In this document: one piece after another, positions 9,335 to 18,073 of the stretch
Numbering within the stretch: position 1 is the stretch's first letter
Layout of the letters: every line of letters begins with the position of its first letter
Assembly: GCA_963766445.1 (NCBI GenBank)
Contig: CAVXZW010000029.1
Location: 124,001 to 188,000 of the forward strand
Reading direction: 5' to 3'
Source of the DNA: JAICYJ01 sp963766445
GTDB lineage: Bacteria; Actinomycetota; Thermoleophilia; Gaiellales; JAICJC01
Length of the DNA stretch: 64,000 nt
Notes under the pieces: generated by a model
Told to the model about the DNA's origin: nothing
Seen by the model: only the letters and a program-made list of their open reading frames with translations
Database searches by the model: none
Translations under genes and position numbers: made by a program

Positions 9335-11687
9335 CGCAGCTCGCCGCCCAGGCGCTCGCGCAGCGCCGCCACGATCGTGTCCCGGGCCGCGTCTGCCTCG
9401 GCATCGGTGAGGGTGCGATCGGCCGCCCGGAACTGGAGGTGCACCGCCACGCTCTGGCGCCCCTCCCCCACCTGCTCGCCGCGGTAGGTGTCGAACACGT
9501 CGGCCTCCGCCAGCAGCTCACCGCCGGCGGCGCGGATCACCGCCAGCACCTCAGCGGCGGTGACCTCGGCTGCGACCACCACGGCGATGTCCTGGCGGAC
9601 CGGCGGGAAGGTGACCACGTCGCGGTAGCGCGGTGTCGGGTCGGGCGTCTCGAGCTCGGCCAGGTCGATCTCAAACAGGCTCACCTGCTCCTCCAGGCCG
9701 AACTCCCGCGCCACCAGCGGATGCAGCTCGCCCAGCGTCCCGTTTGCTCCCAGCCGGGCGCTGCGGCCCGGATGCAGGAACGGCTCGGGCGACGACGCGA
9801 CCTCGAGCTGGACGCGCAGCGCGCGCTCCAGCGCCTCGGCCACGCCCTTCATCTCGTAGTAGCCGGCGTCGCGTCCGGCGATCACGCCGGCCACCCGCAC
9901 CGGCTGGTGCGGCAGCTCCTCACCGGGCGCCGGCAGCACCACACGGGCCACCTCGAACAGGGCGACCCGGTCGCGGCCGGCGTCCAGGTTCCGGCGGGCC
10001 GAGCGCCAGCAGCCCCGGGAACAGCACCGTGCGAAGCAGCGCCTGGTCGGCACCCATCGGGTTCGCCACCCGCACCGCGTCGCGGCGAGGATGGCCGGGC
10101 GGAAGCCGCAGCCGGTCGGCCAGCGTCTCGTCGGTGAAAGCGACGGTGACCGCCTCCGACAGGCCGGCGCCCAGCAGCACGTCGATCACGCGGTTGCGTA
10201 GCCGCACATCGGGGTCGCGCTTGCCGATCGCGTCGGCGTGCGGCGGCATCACCGTCGGCACCTTCCAGACGCCGTCGATGCGTGACACCTCCTCGATCAG
10301 GTCGACCTCACGGAAGGTGTCGCTGGCGCGCCAGGTTGGCACCCGCCAGCCCCCGTCGACGCCCACATAGCCGAGCCGGGTCAGCGCACGGTCGATCTGC
10401 GCCTGCTCGTATGGCACTCCGATCAGCAGCTCCAGCCGCTCGCGGCCGCAGCGGCACGACGGCCGGCTCTGGCAGTTGCCCGTGCAGGTCGACGGTGCCG
10501 GGCACCAGCCGCGCTCCCGTCAGCTCCACCATCAGCTGCGACGCCAGCGCCAGCGCCCGCGGCACCAGGTGCGGGTCAAGGCCCTTCTCCCAGCGGGTCG
10601 AGCCCTCGGTGCGCAGCTCCAGGCGCGTCGACGAGCTCTGGATGTTGGGGCCGTCGAAGTTCGCGCACTCCAGCAGCACCGTCGTCGTGGCGTCCGACAC
10701 CTCGCTCCACTCCGACCCCATCAGCCCGGCCACCGCCGACGGCTTCTCCGAATCGGCGATCACCAGCACGTCGGCATCGAGCGTCCGCTCCTGGCCGTCC
10801 AGCGTGATCACCCGCTCACCGTCGCCGGCCCGTCGCACGATGATCTCGCGTCCGGTCACCTTGTCCAGATCGAAGGCGTGCGTGGGCTCGCCGACGCACA
10901 GCATCACGTAGTTGGTGATGTCCACGACGTTCGAGATCGGGCGCATGCCGGCGGCCGCGATTCGGGCCTTCAGCCAGGGCGGCGAGGGGCCGACCTTGAC
11001 GTCGGTGAAGACGCGCGCCGCCCAGCGCGGGCACAGGTCGGGCGCGTCGATGCGCGCCGTCACCCACGAGTCGACCGAGTCGTCACCCGACGCCTCCGGC
11101 TCGCGGCCCGGCCAGGGCGCGAGGTCGACGTCCAGCGAGGCGGAGGCCTCGCGGGCGATGCCGTACACCGACAGGCAGTCCGGCCGGTTCGAGGTGATCT
11201 CGAACTCGAGCACCTCGTCGTCGATCGGCAGCACCTGCGACAGCGGGGTGCCCGGCTCCAGGCCGCCGTCCAGCAGCATCAGCCCATCGTGGTCGCCCGA
11301 CAGCTCCAGCTCGCTCTCCGACAGCATCATGCCGTGCGACTCCACGCCGCGCAGCTTTGCCACGCGCAGCACGGTGCCGTCCGGCAGCGTGGCGCCGGGC
11401 AGCGCCACGCCGACCGTGGCGCCGGCGTCGAAGTTGGTCGCGCCGCACACGATCTGGCGGGGCTCGCCGTCGCCCACGTCGACGGTGCACAGCGACAGCC
11501 TGTCGGCGTCGGGGTGCTGCTTCCTGGAGATCACGCGGCCGACCCTGAACAGCTCGGCGCCGGCCGGCACCCCGATCCGGTGCACCGCCTCCAGCTTGGT
11601 GCCGGTCATGCTCAGCAGCTCGCCCAGCTCGCGCGGCGGCATGTCGAAGCTGACGTACTCGCGCAGCCACGAGACCGGCACCCTCAT
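9331..11687 (-). CDS. pheT: Phenylalanyl-tRNA synthetase beta chain
   Basis: Beta subunit of the (alpha beta)2 enzyme that charges tRNA-Phe; it holds editing and tRNA-binding modules. It starts MRVPVSWLREYVSF; an EMAP/OB tRNA-binding domain lies at about 40-150 (GRVISRKQHPDADRLSL), then B3/B4 (editing; NVVDITNYVMLCVGEPTHAFD near 255), B5 (around YEQAQIDRALTRLGY), the inactive catalytic-like fold, and a C-terminal ferredoxin-like anticodon-binding domain (FPPVRQDIAVVV to the end). The frame changes near 10455 and near 10010. ATG 11687 overlaps the pheS stop as ATGA. About 785 residues is normal. Confidence 0.93.
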
Positions 11688-12709
11688 CCGAACTGCTCCA
11701 TCAGCCGCAGGTCGTTCTCCCACAGCCAGCGGATGTCGGGCACGGCATGGCGCAGCGCGGCGATCCGCTCGACGCCCATCCCCCAGGCGTAGCCGGTCCA
11801 GAGCTCGGGGTCGTAGCCCTCGACGTAGCCGAACAGGGCCGGATCGACCATGCCCGCGCCGAGCACCTCGACCCAGCCCTCGCCCTTGCAGACACGGCAC
11901 GGCGAGCCGTCCCGGGCGCAGTTGAAGCAGGACACGTCCACCTCCACCGAGGGCTCGGTGAACGGGAAGAAGTGCGGCCGCAGGCGCACCTCGCGATCGG
12001 CGCCGAACGTCTCGCGGGCGAACGCGAGCAGCGTCCCCTTCAGGTGCGCCAGCGACAGCCCGCGGTCGACCGCCAGGCCCTCGATCTGCGTGAACATGGC
12101 GGTGTGGGTGGCGTCGGGCGTGTCGCGGCGATAGCAGCGGCCCATGGTGGCCATGTAGACCGGCGGCGGCTGTGACTGCATGGTGCGGATCTGCATCGGC
12201 GAGGTGTGCGTGCGCAGCACCGTGTTCTCGTCGATGTAGTAGGTGTCCGTGGCCTGTCTGGTGGGATGCGTGGGCGCGTGGTTGAGCGCGTCGAAGTTGC
12301 GGTAGACGGTGTCCACCTCGGGCCCGTCGCTGATCCGGTAGCCGAGGCCGACCAGCACCTCCAGGATCTCGCGGCCGGTCTGCTCGATCAGGTGGGCGAA
12401 CCCGCGCTCGACCCGCGCCCCCGGCAGCGTCACGTCGATCCGGTCGCGCCGCAGCCGGTCGTCCAGCTCCGCCGCCTCCAGCTCGGACTCACGGGCGTCG
12501 AGCGCCGACTCCAGCGACTGGCGCACCTGGTTCAGCACCTTGCCCCGCGGCCCCCGTTCCTCGGGCGGCAGGCTGCCCAGCTCCCGCAGCGCCAGCACCA
12601 GCGGCGCCTTGCGTCCGAGCAGGGCGATCCGCACCTGCTCCAGCGCGGCCGTATCGGGCGCGGCGGCGATCGCCTGGAGGCCCTCGCTCTGCACGGAATC
12701 CGGGTTCAT
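11684..12709 (-). CDS. pheS: Phenylalanyl-tRNA synthetase alpha chain
   Basis: Catalytic class II subunit, 341 residues, frame intact. An N-terminal coiled-coil arm (about 1-90) binds tRNA. Motif 2 is near TMGRCYRRDTPDATHTAMF and motif 3 is GWGMGVERIA-like (AWGMGVERIAALRH, about 310). The motif CFNCARDGSPCRVC around residue 260 gives a four-cysteine cluster that may bind zinc, as seen in some bacterial PheS. It is transcribed from a leaderless promoter and coupled to pheT by ATGA. Confidence 0.96.
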   Translation of the reverse strand: MNPDSVQSEGLQAIAAAPDTAALEQVRIALLGRKAPLVLALRELGSLPPEERGPRGKVLNQVRQSLESALDARESELEAAELDDRLRRDRIDVTLPGARVERGFAHLIEQTGREILEVLVGLGYRISDGPEVDTVYRNFDALNHAPTHPTRQATDTYYIDENTVLRTHTSPMQIRTMQSQPPPVYMATMGRCYRRDTPDATHTAMFTQIEGLAVDRGLSLAHLKGTLLAFARETFGADREVRLRPHFFPFTEPSVEVDVSCFNCARDGSPCRVCKGEGWVEVLGAGMVDPALFGYVEGYDPELWTGYAWGMGVERIAALRHAVPDIRWLWENDLRLMEQFG

Positions 12710-12718
12710 GAGCGGCCT

Positions 12719-12724
12719 AGTGTA
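12719..12724 (-). promoter_or_regulatory. -10 box of pheST (leaderless)
   Basis: TACACT on the minus strand, 9-nt spacer to the pheS ATG at 12709. It gives pheST its own promoter downstream of the opposing methyltransferase gene. Confidence 0.5.
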
Positions 12725-12810
12725 CCGGCGCAGGTTGACGCGACAGCCGCATGTAGGCTGCCTGAGGCGTGGCCGCGCAGCCCTTCATCCAGGACGGCAT
12801 CGGAGGGGCC

Positions 12811-13544
12811 GTGACACGCCGACCTCTCGGTCGACGCGTACGCGGTGCTCGGCACCGGCTACGACGCCTGGTGCCACTCGGTCACCGAGGACATCGACTT
12901 CTACGTGCGGCTGGCGATCGAGAGCGGCGGCCCGGTGCTCGAGATCGGCGTCGGCAGCGGCCGCATCGCCGTGCCCACGGCGCTGGCCGGGATCGCGGTG
13001 GTGGGCGTCGACCGCAGCGGCCCGATGCTCGACCTGGCGCGGGCGAAGGCGCGCGCCCAGGGCGTGTCGCTGGAGCTGGTCCGCGCCGACATGCGGGAGC
13101 TGCCCGAGCTGGGCACCTTCCCGCTCGTGACGGTGCCGTTCAGGGCGCTGCTGCACCTCCGAGACGACGCGCGAGCGGCTGGGTGTGTTCCGCTCGCTGC
13201 GTGCGCGGCTGGAGCCGGGAGGGCTGCTCGCGTTCGACGTGTTCCATCCCGACCGGCGCGACATCGAGGACACCGACGGCCGCTGGCTGGAGCGCGAGCC
13301 GGGGATCATGGAGCGGGCCGACTGGCACCCGGCCGACCACAGCCTCACCCTGCGCGTCCGCGCCGGAGGGCGCGAGGCCGGCATGCGGCTGTGGTGGCTG
13401 GAGCCGGATGGATGGGGGCGGCTGCTGGCGGAGGCCGGGTTCGACCGGGTGCAGCGCTACGGCGGGTTCAACGGCGAGCCGCTGGCGGCGGACGGAGCCG
13501 ACTCGGTGTGGCTGGCCCGCGTGTCCGGCTCAGCCGGCGGCTGA
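12811..13544 (+). CDS. Class I SAM-dependent methyltransferase
   Basis: Rossmann-fold methyltransferase of about 240 residues. Motif I is VLEIGVGSGRIAVPTALAG (about 35-53), the acidic motif II is VVGVDRSGPMLDLAR, and the post-I motif is VRADMRELPELGTFPLV. The C-terminal half has LRARLEPGGLLAFDVFHPD and ends in a beta-sheet rich ERVQRYGGF-like segment. The frame changes near 12817 (the GTG 12811 start would otherwise meet TGA) and near 13165. The substrate is unknown. It lies on the opposite strand inside the infC-pheT translation cluster and overlaps the 3' end of the SpoU gene by 15 nt. Confidence 0.82.
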
Positions 13545-14294
13545 GCGCTGGCGGACGGCCTCGTACAGCGCCACCGTCGCTGCGGAGGCGGCGTTCAACG
13601 AGTCCGCTCCCATGGCCTGCGGCACCGCGGCCACGTGCTCGCAGGCGGCCACGATCTCATCGGGCAGGCCGAGGCGCTCCGCGCCCACCACGAACACGGT
13701 GGCGGGGCGCAGGTCGATCTGCCACAGCGGCAGCTCGGCGCCGGCCACCAGCGCCACTCGCGCCGGCCCGGCCTCGGGCAGCTCGGCGTGCTCGATCGGG
13801 ACGCGGAACACCGCGCCCATCGAGGCCCGGACGCCCTTTGCGGAAAGCGGATCCGAGCAGCCGGCCGAGAGCGACAGGAACGCTGGGCCGAGCGCACCCG
13901 CCGCCCGCACCACGGTGCCCACGTTGCCGGGGTCGATCACGCGGTGCAGGTGCACGCCCAGGTCGGCCGTTGCGGCGTCGCGGGCGGGCAGGTCCTCGAC
14001 CTTGAACACGCAGATCACGCGCGCCGGATGCCCGAGCGAGCCGAGCTCGGCCACCAGCTCGTCGTTGACGACGTGCACGGGCCCGCCGCGCGCCAGCCGC
14101 GCGATCAGCGCCTCGTCCGGCGGGCGGCCGGCCGCCACGAACGTCTCGGCCGGCAGGATGCCCTCGGACAGCGCCTCCTCGACGATGTCCTCGCCCTCGG
14201 CCAGGAACAGCCCGGCCGTGAGCCGGTTGCGCTTGGCCTGCAGCTTGCGGGCAGCCTTCAGCCGCGCGTTCGCGCGCGAGGTGATCGGCTCCAT
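13530..14294 (-). CDS. SpoU/TrmH-family RNA 2'-O-methyltransferase
   Basis: SPOUT methyltransferase of 254 residues with an N-terminal substrate-binding domain (ITSRANARLKAARKL...FLAEGEDIVEEAL) and the SpoU catalytic motifs: motif 1 RVIDPGNVGTVVRAAGA, motif 2 TVFVVGAERLGLP, motif 3 ADSLNAASAATVALYE. A knotted fold binding SAM is expected. This position just after rplT and before pheST is common in actinobacteria, where the protein is annotated as 23S rRNA or tRNA guanosine-2'-O methyltransferase; the exact target cannot be told. ATG 14294 lies 11 nt after the rplT stop. The frame is intact. Confidence 0.88.
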   Translation of the reverse strand: MEPITSRANARLKAARKLQAKRNRLTAGLFLAEGEDIVEEALSEGILPAETFVAAGRPPDEALIARLARGGPVHVVNDELVAELGSLGHPARVICVFKVEDLPARDAATADLGVHLHRVIDPGNVGTVVRAAGALGPAFLSLSAGCSDPLSAKGVRASMGAVFRVPIEHAELPEAGPARVALVAGAELPLWQIDLRPATVFVVGAERLGLPDEIVAACEHVAAVPQAMGADSLNAASAATVALYEAVRQRSAAG

Positions 14295-14305
14295 GCGGAC
14301 GTCCG

Positions 14306-14671
14306 TCAGCCGGCCGCGGCCAGCGCCGCTTTTGCGGTATCGGCCAGCACCGTGAAGGCCTTGGGGTCGCTGACCGCGATGTCGGCCAGCACCTTGCGGT
14401 CGAGCTCGACCTCGGCCAGCTTCAGGCCGTGCATCATCTGGTTGTACGACATCCCGTTCTGGCGGGCGCCGGCGTTGATGCGGATGATCCACAGCCGCCG
14501 GAAGTCGCGCTTGCGGACGCGCCGGTCGCGGTAGGAGTAGGAGAGGGACTTCATCACCTGCTCCTTGGCGCGCTTGTAGCTGTTCTTCTTCAGGCCGCGG
14601 TAGCCCTTGGCCTGCTCCAGCACCTCACGGCGCTTCTTCTTCGCATGAACGCTGCGTTTGACTCGTGCCAT
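14306..14671 (-). CDS. rplT: Ribosomal protein L20
   Basis: 121-residue 50S protein with the canonical start MARVKRSVHAKKKRR, a very basic N-terminal extension and the globular part ending VSDPKAFTVLADTAKAAL. It is needed early in 50S assembly, and in several bacteria it represses this operon through the infC leader. SD AGGAGAG lies 6 nt before ATG 14671. The frame is intact. Confidence 0.98.
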   Translation of the reverse strand: MARVKRSVHAKKKRREVLEQAKGYRGLKKNSYKRAKEQVMKSLSYSYRDRRVRKRDFRRLWIIRINAGARQNGMSYNQMMHGLKLAEVELDRKVLADIAVSDPKAFTVLADTAKAALAAAG

Positions 14672-14680
14672 CGGTCTCTC

Positions 14681-14878
14681 CTATCGCTTGCCGAGGAGGC
14701 GCAGCGCCTCTTTCGTGTCCGGGGGGGCGACGCCGGTGTCGCGGCGCTTCTTGCGCAGCCGCTTCGCCGACTTGTGCTCGAGCAGGTGCGACTTGAATGC
14801 GCGGCGGCGCATCAGCTTGCCGCCGGCAGAGAGCCGCAGCCGCTTCGCGGCGGCGCGTTTGGTTTTCATCTTTGGCAT
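14681..14878 (-). CDS. rpmI: Ribosomal protein L35
   Basis: 65-residue basic 50S protein starting MPKMKTKRAAAKRLRLSAGG, with the family-typical ending region FKSHLLEHKSAKRLRKKR. SD TAGGAG lies before ATG 14878, directly after the corrected infC stop. The frame is intact, and it is co-transcribed with infC and rplT. Confidence 0.98.
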   Translation of the reverse strand: MPKMKTKRAAAKRLRLSAGGKLMRRRAFKSHLLEHKSAKRLRKKRRDTGVAPPDTKEALRLLGKR

Positions 14879-14887
14879 CGCTGTCTC

Positions 14888-15555
14888 CTACGTGGTATCG
14901 CCGGCCGGGGCCGGATCGGCGGCCTTCTCGCTCTCGGCCTCGGGCGCCGGTGCGGCCGCCGCATCGCTTTCGGGTTCGGGTGCCGCATCGGCCGGTGACG
15001 GCGACGCGGCGCGTTCTTGTGCGGCGCCAGCATCATCACCATGTTGCGACCGTCCTGCAGCGGGGCCGACTCGACGATGCCGAGATCCTGCACCTCGTCG
15101 GCCAGCTTCAACAGCAGCTGGCGGCCCCGGTCGGGGTGGGTCATCTCGCGTCCCCGGAACATGATCGTGACCTTGACCTTGTCACGGTTCTTGAGGAAGC
15201 GGACGACGTGCCCCTTCTTGGTCGCGTAGTCGTGCGGATCGATCTTGGGTCTGAGCTTGATCTCTTTGATCGTGATGGTGGACTGGTGCTTTCGGGCCAG
15301 CTTGGCCTTCTGCTCCTGCTCGTACTTGTACTTCGAGTAGTCCATCACCCGGCACACGGGCGGCTTGGCATCGGGCGCCACCTCGACCAGGTCGAGGTTC
15401 ATGTCCCACGCATACTTGAGCGCCTCGTCGGTGCTCTTGATGCCAATCTGCTCGCCGTCCGCTCCGATCAGCCGTATCTGCGGCACGCGGATGGCGTCGT
15501 TGATCCTGGTGGTCGGCTCCTGTGGCCGCTGGTCGAATCGCCTGCGCGGTCTCAA
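14888..15555 (-). CDS. infC: Translation initiation factor IF-3
   Basis: Keeps the 30S subunit free and checks the initiator codon. The N domain starts FDQRPQEPTTRINDAIRVPQ; the lysine-rich linker is YKYEQEQKAKLARKHQ; the C domain contains IKLRPKIDPHDYATKKGH and MFRGREMTHPDRG. A frame change near 15025 replaces the expected Ala/Pro/Glu-rich acidic tail, which is intact in another frame and stops at TAG 14888, just before the rpmI SD. The start is probably TTG 15555; infC often uses a rare start codon for autoregulation. The frame stays open upstream to GTG 15747 through the leader terminator, so that extension is unlikely to be translated. Confidence 0.93.
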
Positions 15556-15609
15556 GAGGTGTGCCCAGTCACGGTCAGTATCAAGCTCGGGGTCTCCCTT
15601 CGTTGAACG

Positions 15610-15637
15610 CAAAAAACGGGCGCCGCATGGCACCCGT
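15610..15637 (-). terminator. Attenuator in infC leader
   Basis: Minus-strand hairpin ACGGGTGCC-ATGC-GGCGCCCGT followed by six U (9-bp stem with one G-U), about 55 nt before the infC start and about 100 nt after the probable transcription start. A strong intrinsic terminator inside the leader of infC-rpmI-rplT is the signature of L20-type transcription attenuation known in Firmicutes. Confidence 0.8.
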
Positions 15638-15739
15638 TTCCAAGCCTCCGGTGCGGAGGCAACCGTCAAACTGCTCGGTTGAACCCGTCTCACGCTGAGT
15701 GCGCGACGGGTGAGAAGCGGGATGCCTCTGCTTAGCCAG
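15638..15739 (-). promoter_or_regulatory. infC operon leader, candidate r-protein (L20) leader
   Basis: About 100 nt of untranslated leader between the -10 box and the attenuator. It contains complementary segments (for example GCCTCCGCACCGGAGGC, a perfect 6-bp stem with a 5-nt loop) that could compete with the terminator. The presence of the terminator and the downstream genes suggest L20 control. I have not matched it to a known leader family. Confidence 0.5.
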
Positions 15740-15745
15740 GGGTGC

Positions 15746-15751
15746 ACTATA
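15746..15751 (-). promoter_or_regulatory. -10 box of infC-rpmI-rplT
   Basis: TATAGT on the minus strand, 191 nt before the likely infC start, so this transcript has a long leader, unlike most others in the window. Confidence 0.55.
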
Positions 15752-15784
15752 GCCGATCGTCCGAAACCTCACGGTCACGCGGTG

Positions 15785-15798
15785 GTCACAGATGTGAC
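15785..15798. promoter_or_regulatory. Palindrome GTCACA-GA-TGTGAC
   Basis: Perfect 6-bp inverted repeat with a 2-nt spacer in the divergent region between infC and the phosphoribosyltransferase gene. It resembles half-sites of Crp/Fnr-type regulators but with a shorter spacer. Operator role is inferred from position only. Confidence 0.35.
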
Positions 15799-15852
15799 AA
15801 GTTCGCTGCCGAAACCCTTGACCTGAGCGGCGACGTTCGTAATGATCGCCGC

Positions 15853-16498
15853 GTGTTCAAGGATCGTACGCAGGCAGGCGCCGGGCTGGCGGCGGCACTC
15901 CCCGATCTACGGCTGAAGAGCAACGTCATGATCGTGGGGCTGGCACGCGGCGGAGTTGCGGTCGCGGCCGAGACCGCGCACCTCCTGCAGCTGCCGCTCG
16001 ATGTGCTCTGCATCCGCAAGGTCGGCATGCCCGGCTACCCGGAGCTGGCGATGGGCGCGGTCGCACCGCAGGGTGAGCGGTTCACCAACCGGCGGATCGC
16101 CTCGCTGCTGACGACCCGGCAGATCGAGCAGGCATACGACAGTGCGATGGCCGAGGCGCGGGCGATGGACGAGCGGCTGCGGGGCTCGCTGCCGCTGACG
16201 CTGATCGGCCAGGTGGCGGTGATCATCGACGACGGCGCGGCCACCGGCGCCTCGGTGCGAGCGGCCATCGCGGCCGTCCGCAACGCGCGGGGCGCGGCAG
16301 ATGGTGGTGGCGCTGCCGGTGCTTCCGAGGCCTGCCGCCGAGCGGCTGGCGCGCGAGTGCGACCGCCTCGTCACGCTGCGGGCGCCCCAGCGATTCCAGT
16401 CGGTGGGGCAGTTCTACGAGGACTTCCAGCCGGTGTCCGAGGAGCGCGTGCGCGAGCTGCTGGCGGCGGCGCGGCCGTCGGTCGAGCAGCCGGCGTAA
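15853..16498 (+). CDS. Type I phosphoribosyltransferase
   Basis: Phosphoribosyltransferase-fold protein of about 215 residues. The PRPP-binding signature is VAVIIDDGAATGASVRAAI (about 121-139). The N-terminal FKDRTQAGAGLAAAL and VGLARGGVAVAAETAHLL are typical of stand-alone PRTases of the kind fused to erythromycin esterase or alpha/beta-hydrolase domains elsewhere. The frame shifts near 16297 (RNARGA to QMVVALPVLPRPA), then ends SVEQPA. GTG 15853 is preceded by TAATGA 7 nt upstream, a weak leaderless -10. Substrate unknown. Confidence 0.82.
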
Positions 16499-16507
16499 CC
16501 GCCGGAG

Positions 16508-16924
16508 CTAGACCGCCCGGCCCTGCGGCCCGCGCGAGTGCTGCTTCTGCACCACGTAGGTGCCGCGGGCGCGGGTCACCAGCTGCGGCTCGTCCAGATA
16601 GTCGGCGGCGGAGTCGCTGAGATCGGGGCGCGCGGTGATCTCCTTCCACAGCTCCAGATCCACGGTACGGCTCGAGTTGCCCATCCGCGCGATGGTGCCC
16701 CGGGCGCGCACGAAGTCGCCCGCGTGCAGCGGCGCCAGGAACTCGACCCGCTCGTAGCCCGCGAACAGGCCCTCGTCGCCGTCGGTATGGATGGCCAGCT
16801 CCGTGACGATGTCGCCGAAGATCTCGAGTCCGTGGGCGCCGTCGACCAGGTTGCCGCCGTAGTGCGCCTCCGCGGCCGACAGCCGCATCCGCAGCTCAAC
16901 GCTGAGTCCCTCCATGCCGCTCAT
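16508..16924 (-). CDS. kal: 3-aminobutyryl-CoA (beta-aminoacyl-CoA) ammonia-lyase
   Basis: Hotdog-fold protein of 138 residues with the signature SAAEAHYGGNLVDGAHGLEI at about residues 16-35, then VEFLAPLHAGDFVRARG. This matches beta-aminoacyl-CoA ammonia-lyases (Kal of lysine fermentation, Acl acting on beta-alanyl-CoA), which remove ammonia to give the enoyl-CoA. Other hotdog thioesterases lack the AHYGGNLVDGA string. The start at ATG 16924 overlaps the stop of the beta-aminopeptidase-like gene as ATGA, so the two are translationally coupled. The frame is intact. Substrate (beta-alanyl- or 3-aminobutyryl-CoA) is not decidable here. Confidence 0.8.
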   Translation of the reverse strand: MSGMEGLSVELRMRLSAAEAHYGGNLVDGAHGLEIFGDIVTELAIHTDGDEGLFAGYERVEFLAPLHAGDFVRARGTIARMGNSSRTVDLELWKEITARPDLSDSAADYLDEPQLVTRARGTYVVQKQHSRGPQGRAV

Positions 16925-17874
16925 GATACGGCCCTGGAGGACGAGGGTGACAGCAGGTGCCGCGGGAACTGCGGGTGCTCGCGGCCGTCGCGCTTGCGCA
17001 TCGGCGGCCGCTCGGCCACCAGGCAGTTGTAGACGGCCTCCTCCGCGGCCTCGTACGCGGCTGCGAAGAACGGGTTGAGCTGCGAGTTCTCGAGCGTCTG
17101 CTCGCGCGCCGTCGTGAAGGCGATCGCGATCTCGCCAGAGCCGTTGTGCGCATAGGAGCCGGCACGTGCCAGGCCCAGCAGCGGACGCAGCGCCAGCCGC
17201 CGCAACTGCTGCGCCGTCATGGGCGCGTCGCACGCGCAGACGGCGATGCAGGAGCCCTCCGGCGGCGACGGCTCGGCCGGGTCGAAGCGCAGGCCGCCGG
17301 CGGTCAGGCGCTCGCGCTCGCCGAAGTTGCACATCAGCAGCACGCCCAGCGTGTGCTCGCCGATCCGGCGGGAGGCGGTGCCGATGCCGCCGGCGAAGTC
17401 GAAGCACGTCATTCCGGTGCCGCCGCCGACCGACCCCTCGGCGACCTCGGTGCCGAGCGCCGCCCGGGCTCGGTCGACGTCCTCGGTGGTGATGGTGCGG
17501 GCGTCGGCCAGATCGGAGTCGTCGCACTCCCCCACCACCGGGATCAGCGTGTTCGACGGATCGCCGCCCTCCGCCAGCACCGCGCCGTGGTAGACCATCC
17601 CCAGCGCGTGGGTGCCGCACAGGTACACGGCGGTCTGGATGATGCCCCACTCGTCGATCTCGAGCTTCTTGGTCAGCTCGCCCACGCCGTTGACGGTGGC
17701 GACGCCGGCCCGGGCCGGGAGCTCCGGCGGGGCGACGACGGTGACGCCGGTGAGCTCGCCGCTGCCCGCCTGGGAGTGGCCCACGACCACGCCCGGCACG
17801 TCGGTGATGGCGTTGCGCGGCCCGGTCGGCAGGAGGCCGACGGGACCTGCGAGATCTCTCCAGCGCTGCGGCAT
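16921..17874 (-). CDS. P1-family (S58) beta-aminopeptidase-like hydrolase
   Basis: N-terminal nucleophile hydrolase of the DmpA/BapA family, 317 residues, frame intact. It starts with NAITDVPGVVVGHSQAGSGE and has GGGTGMTCFDFAGGIGTASR. The autoproteolytic site is in YAHNGSGEIAIAF near residue 240, where cleavage before Ser frees the catalytic nucleophile. Family members release N-terminal D- or beta-amino acids from peptides and amides. Coupling to a beta-aminoacyl-CoA ammonia-lyase favours a beta-amino acid role. No signal peptide is seen. Confidence 0.88.
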   Translation of the reverse strand: MPQRWRDLAGPVGLLPTGPRNAITDVPGVVVGHSQAGSGELTGVTVVAPPELPARAGVATVNGVGELTKKLEIDEWGIIQTAVYLCGTHALGMVYHGAVLAEGGDPSNTLIPVVGECDDSDLADARTITTEDVDRARAALGTEVAEGSVGGGTGMTCFDFAGGIGTASRRIGEHTLGVLLMCNFGERERLTAGGLRFDPAEPSPPEGSCIAVCACDAPMTAQQLRRLALRPLLGLARAGSYAHNGSGEIAIAFTTAREQTLENSQLNPFFAAAYEAAEEAVYNCLVAERPPMRKRDGREHPQFPRHLLSPSSSRAVS

Positions 17875-18073
17875 GAACGCGAGGTTCTATCACGGTTCCA
17901 GAGCCTCACGCCGTCCCATGGCAGTTGCCGTGACGGCCGCCCGTGCATTCGTCACGCCTCCGCCACACATGTCACGATCCGCCGATCGGCGCCCAAAGGT
18001 CGACCGTTGCCCGCGGTGGCAACCGCCAGAACAAGCCGCATTCAGACACCGGCAACGCCCGGTCGCCGGCCCC

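Noticed and set aside
11880..11935. Four-cysteine cluster in PheS as evidence of a fused domain
   Set aside because: CxxC insertions at this place are known in bacterial PheS; length is normal.
15556..15747. In-frame N-terminal extension of IF-3
   Set aside because: It would encode the attenuator hairpin and U tract; IF-3 proteins begin near RRFDQRPQEPTTRIN.
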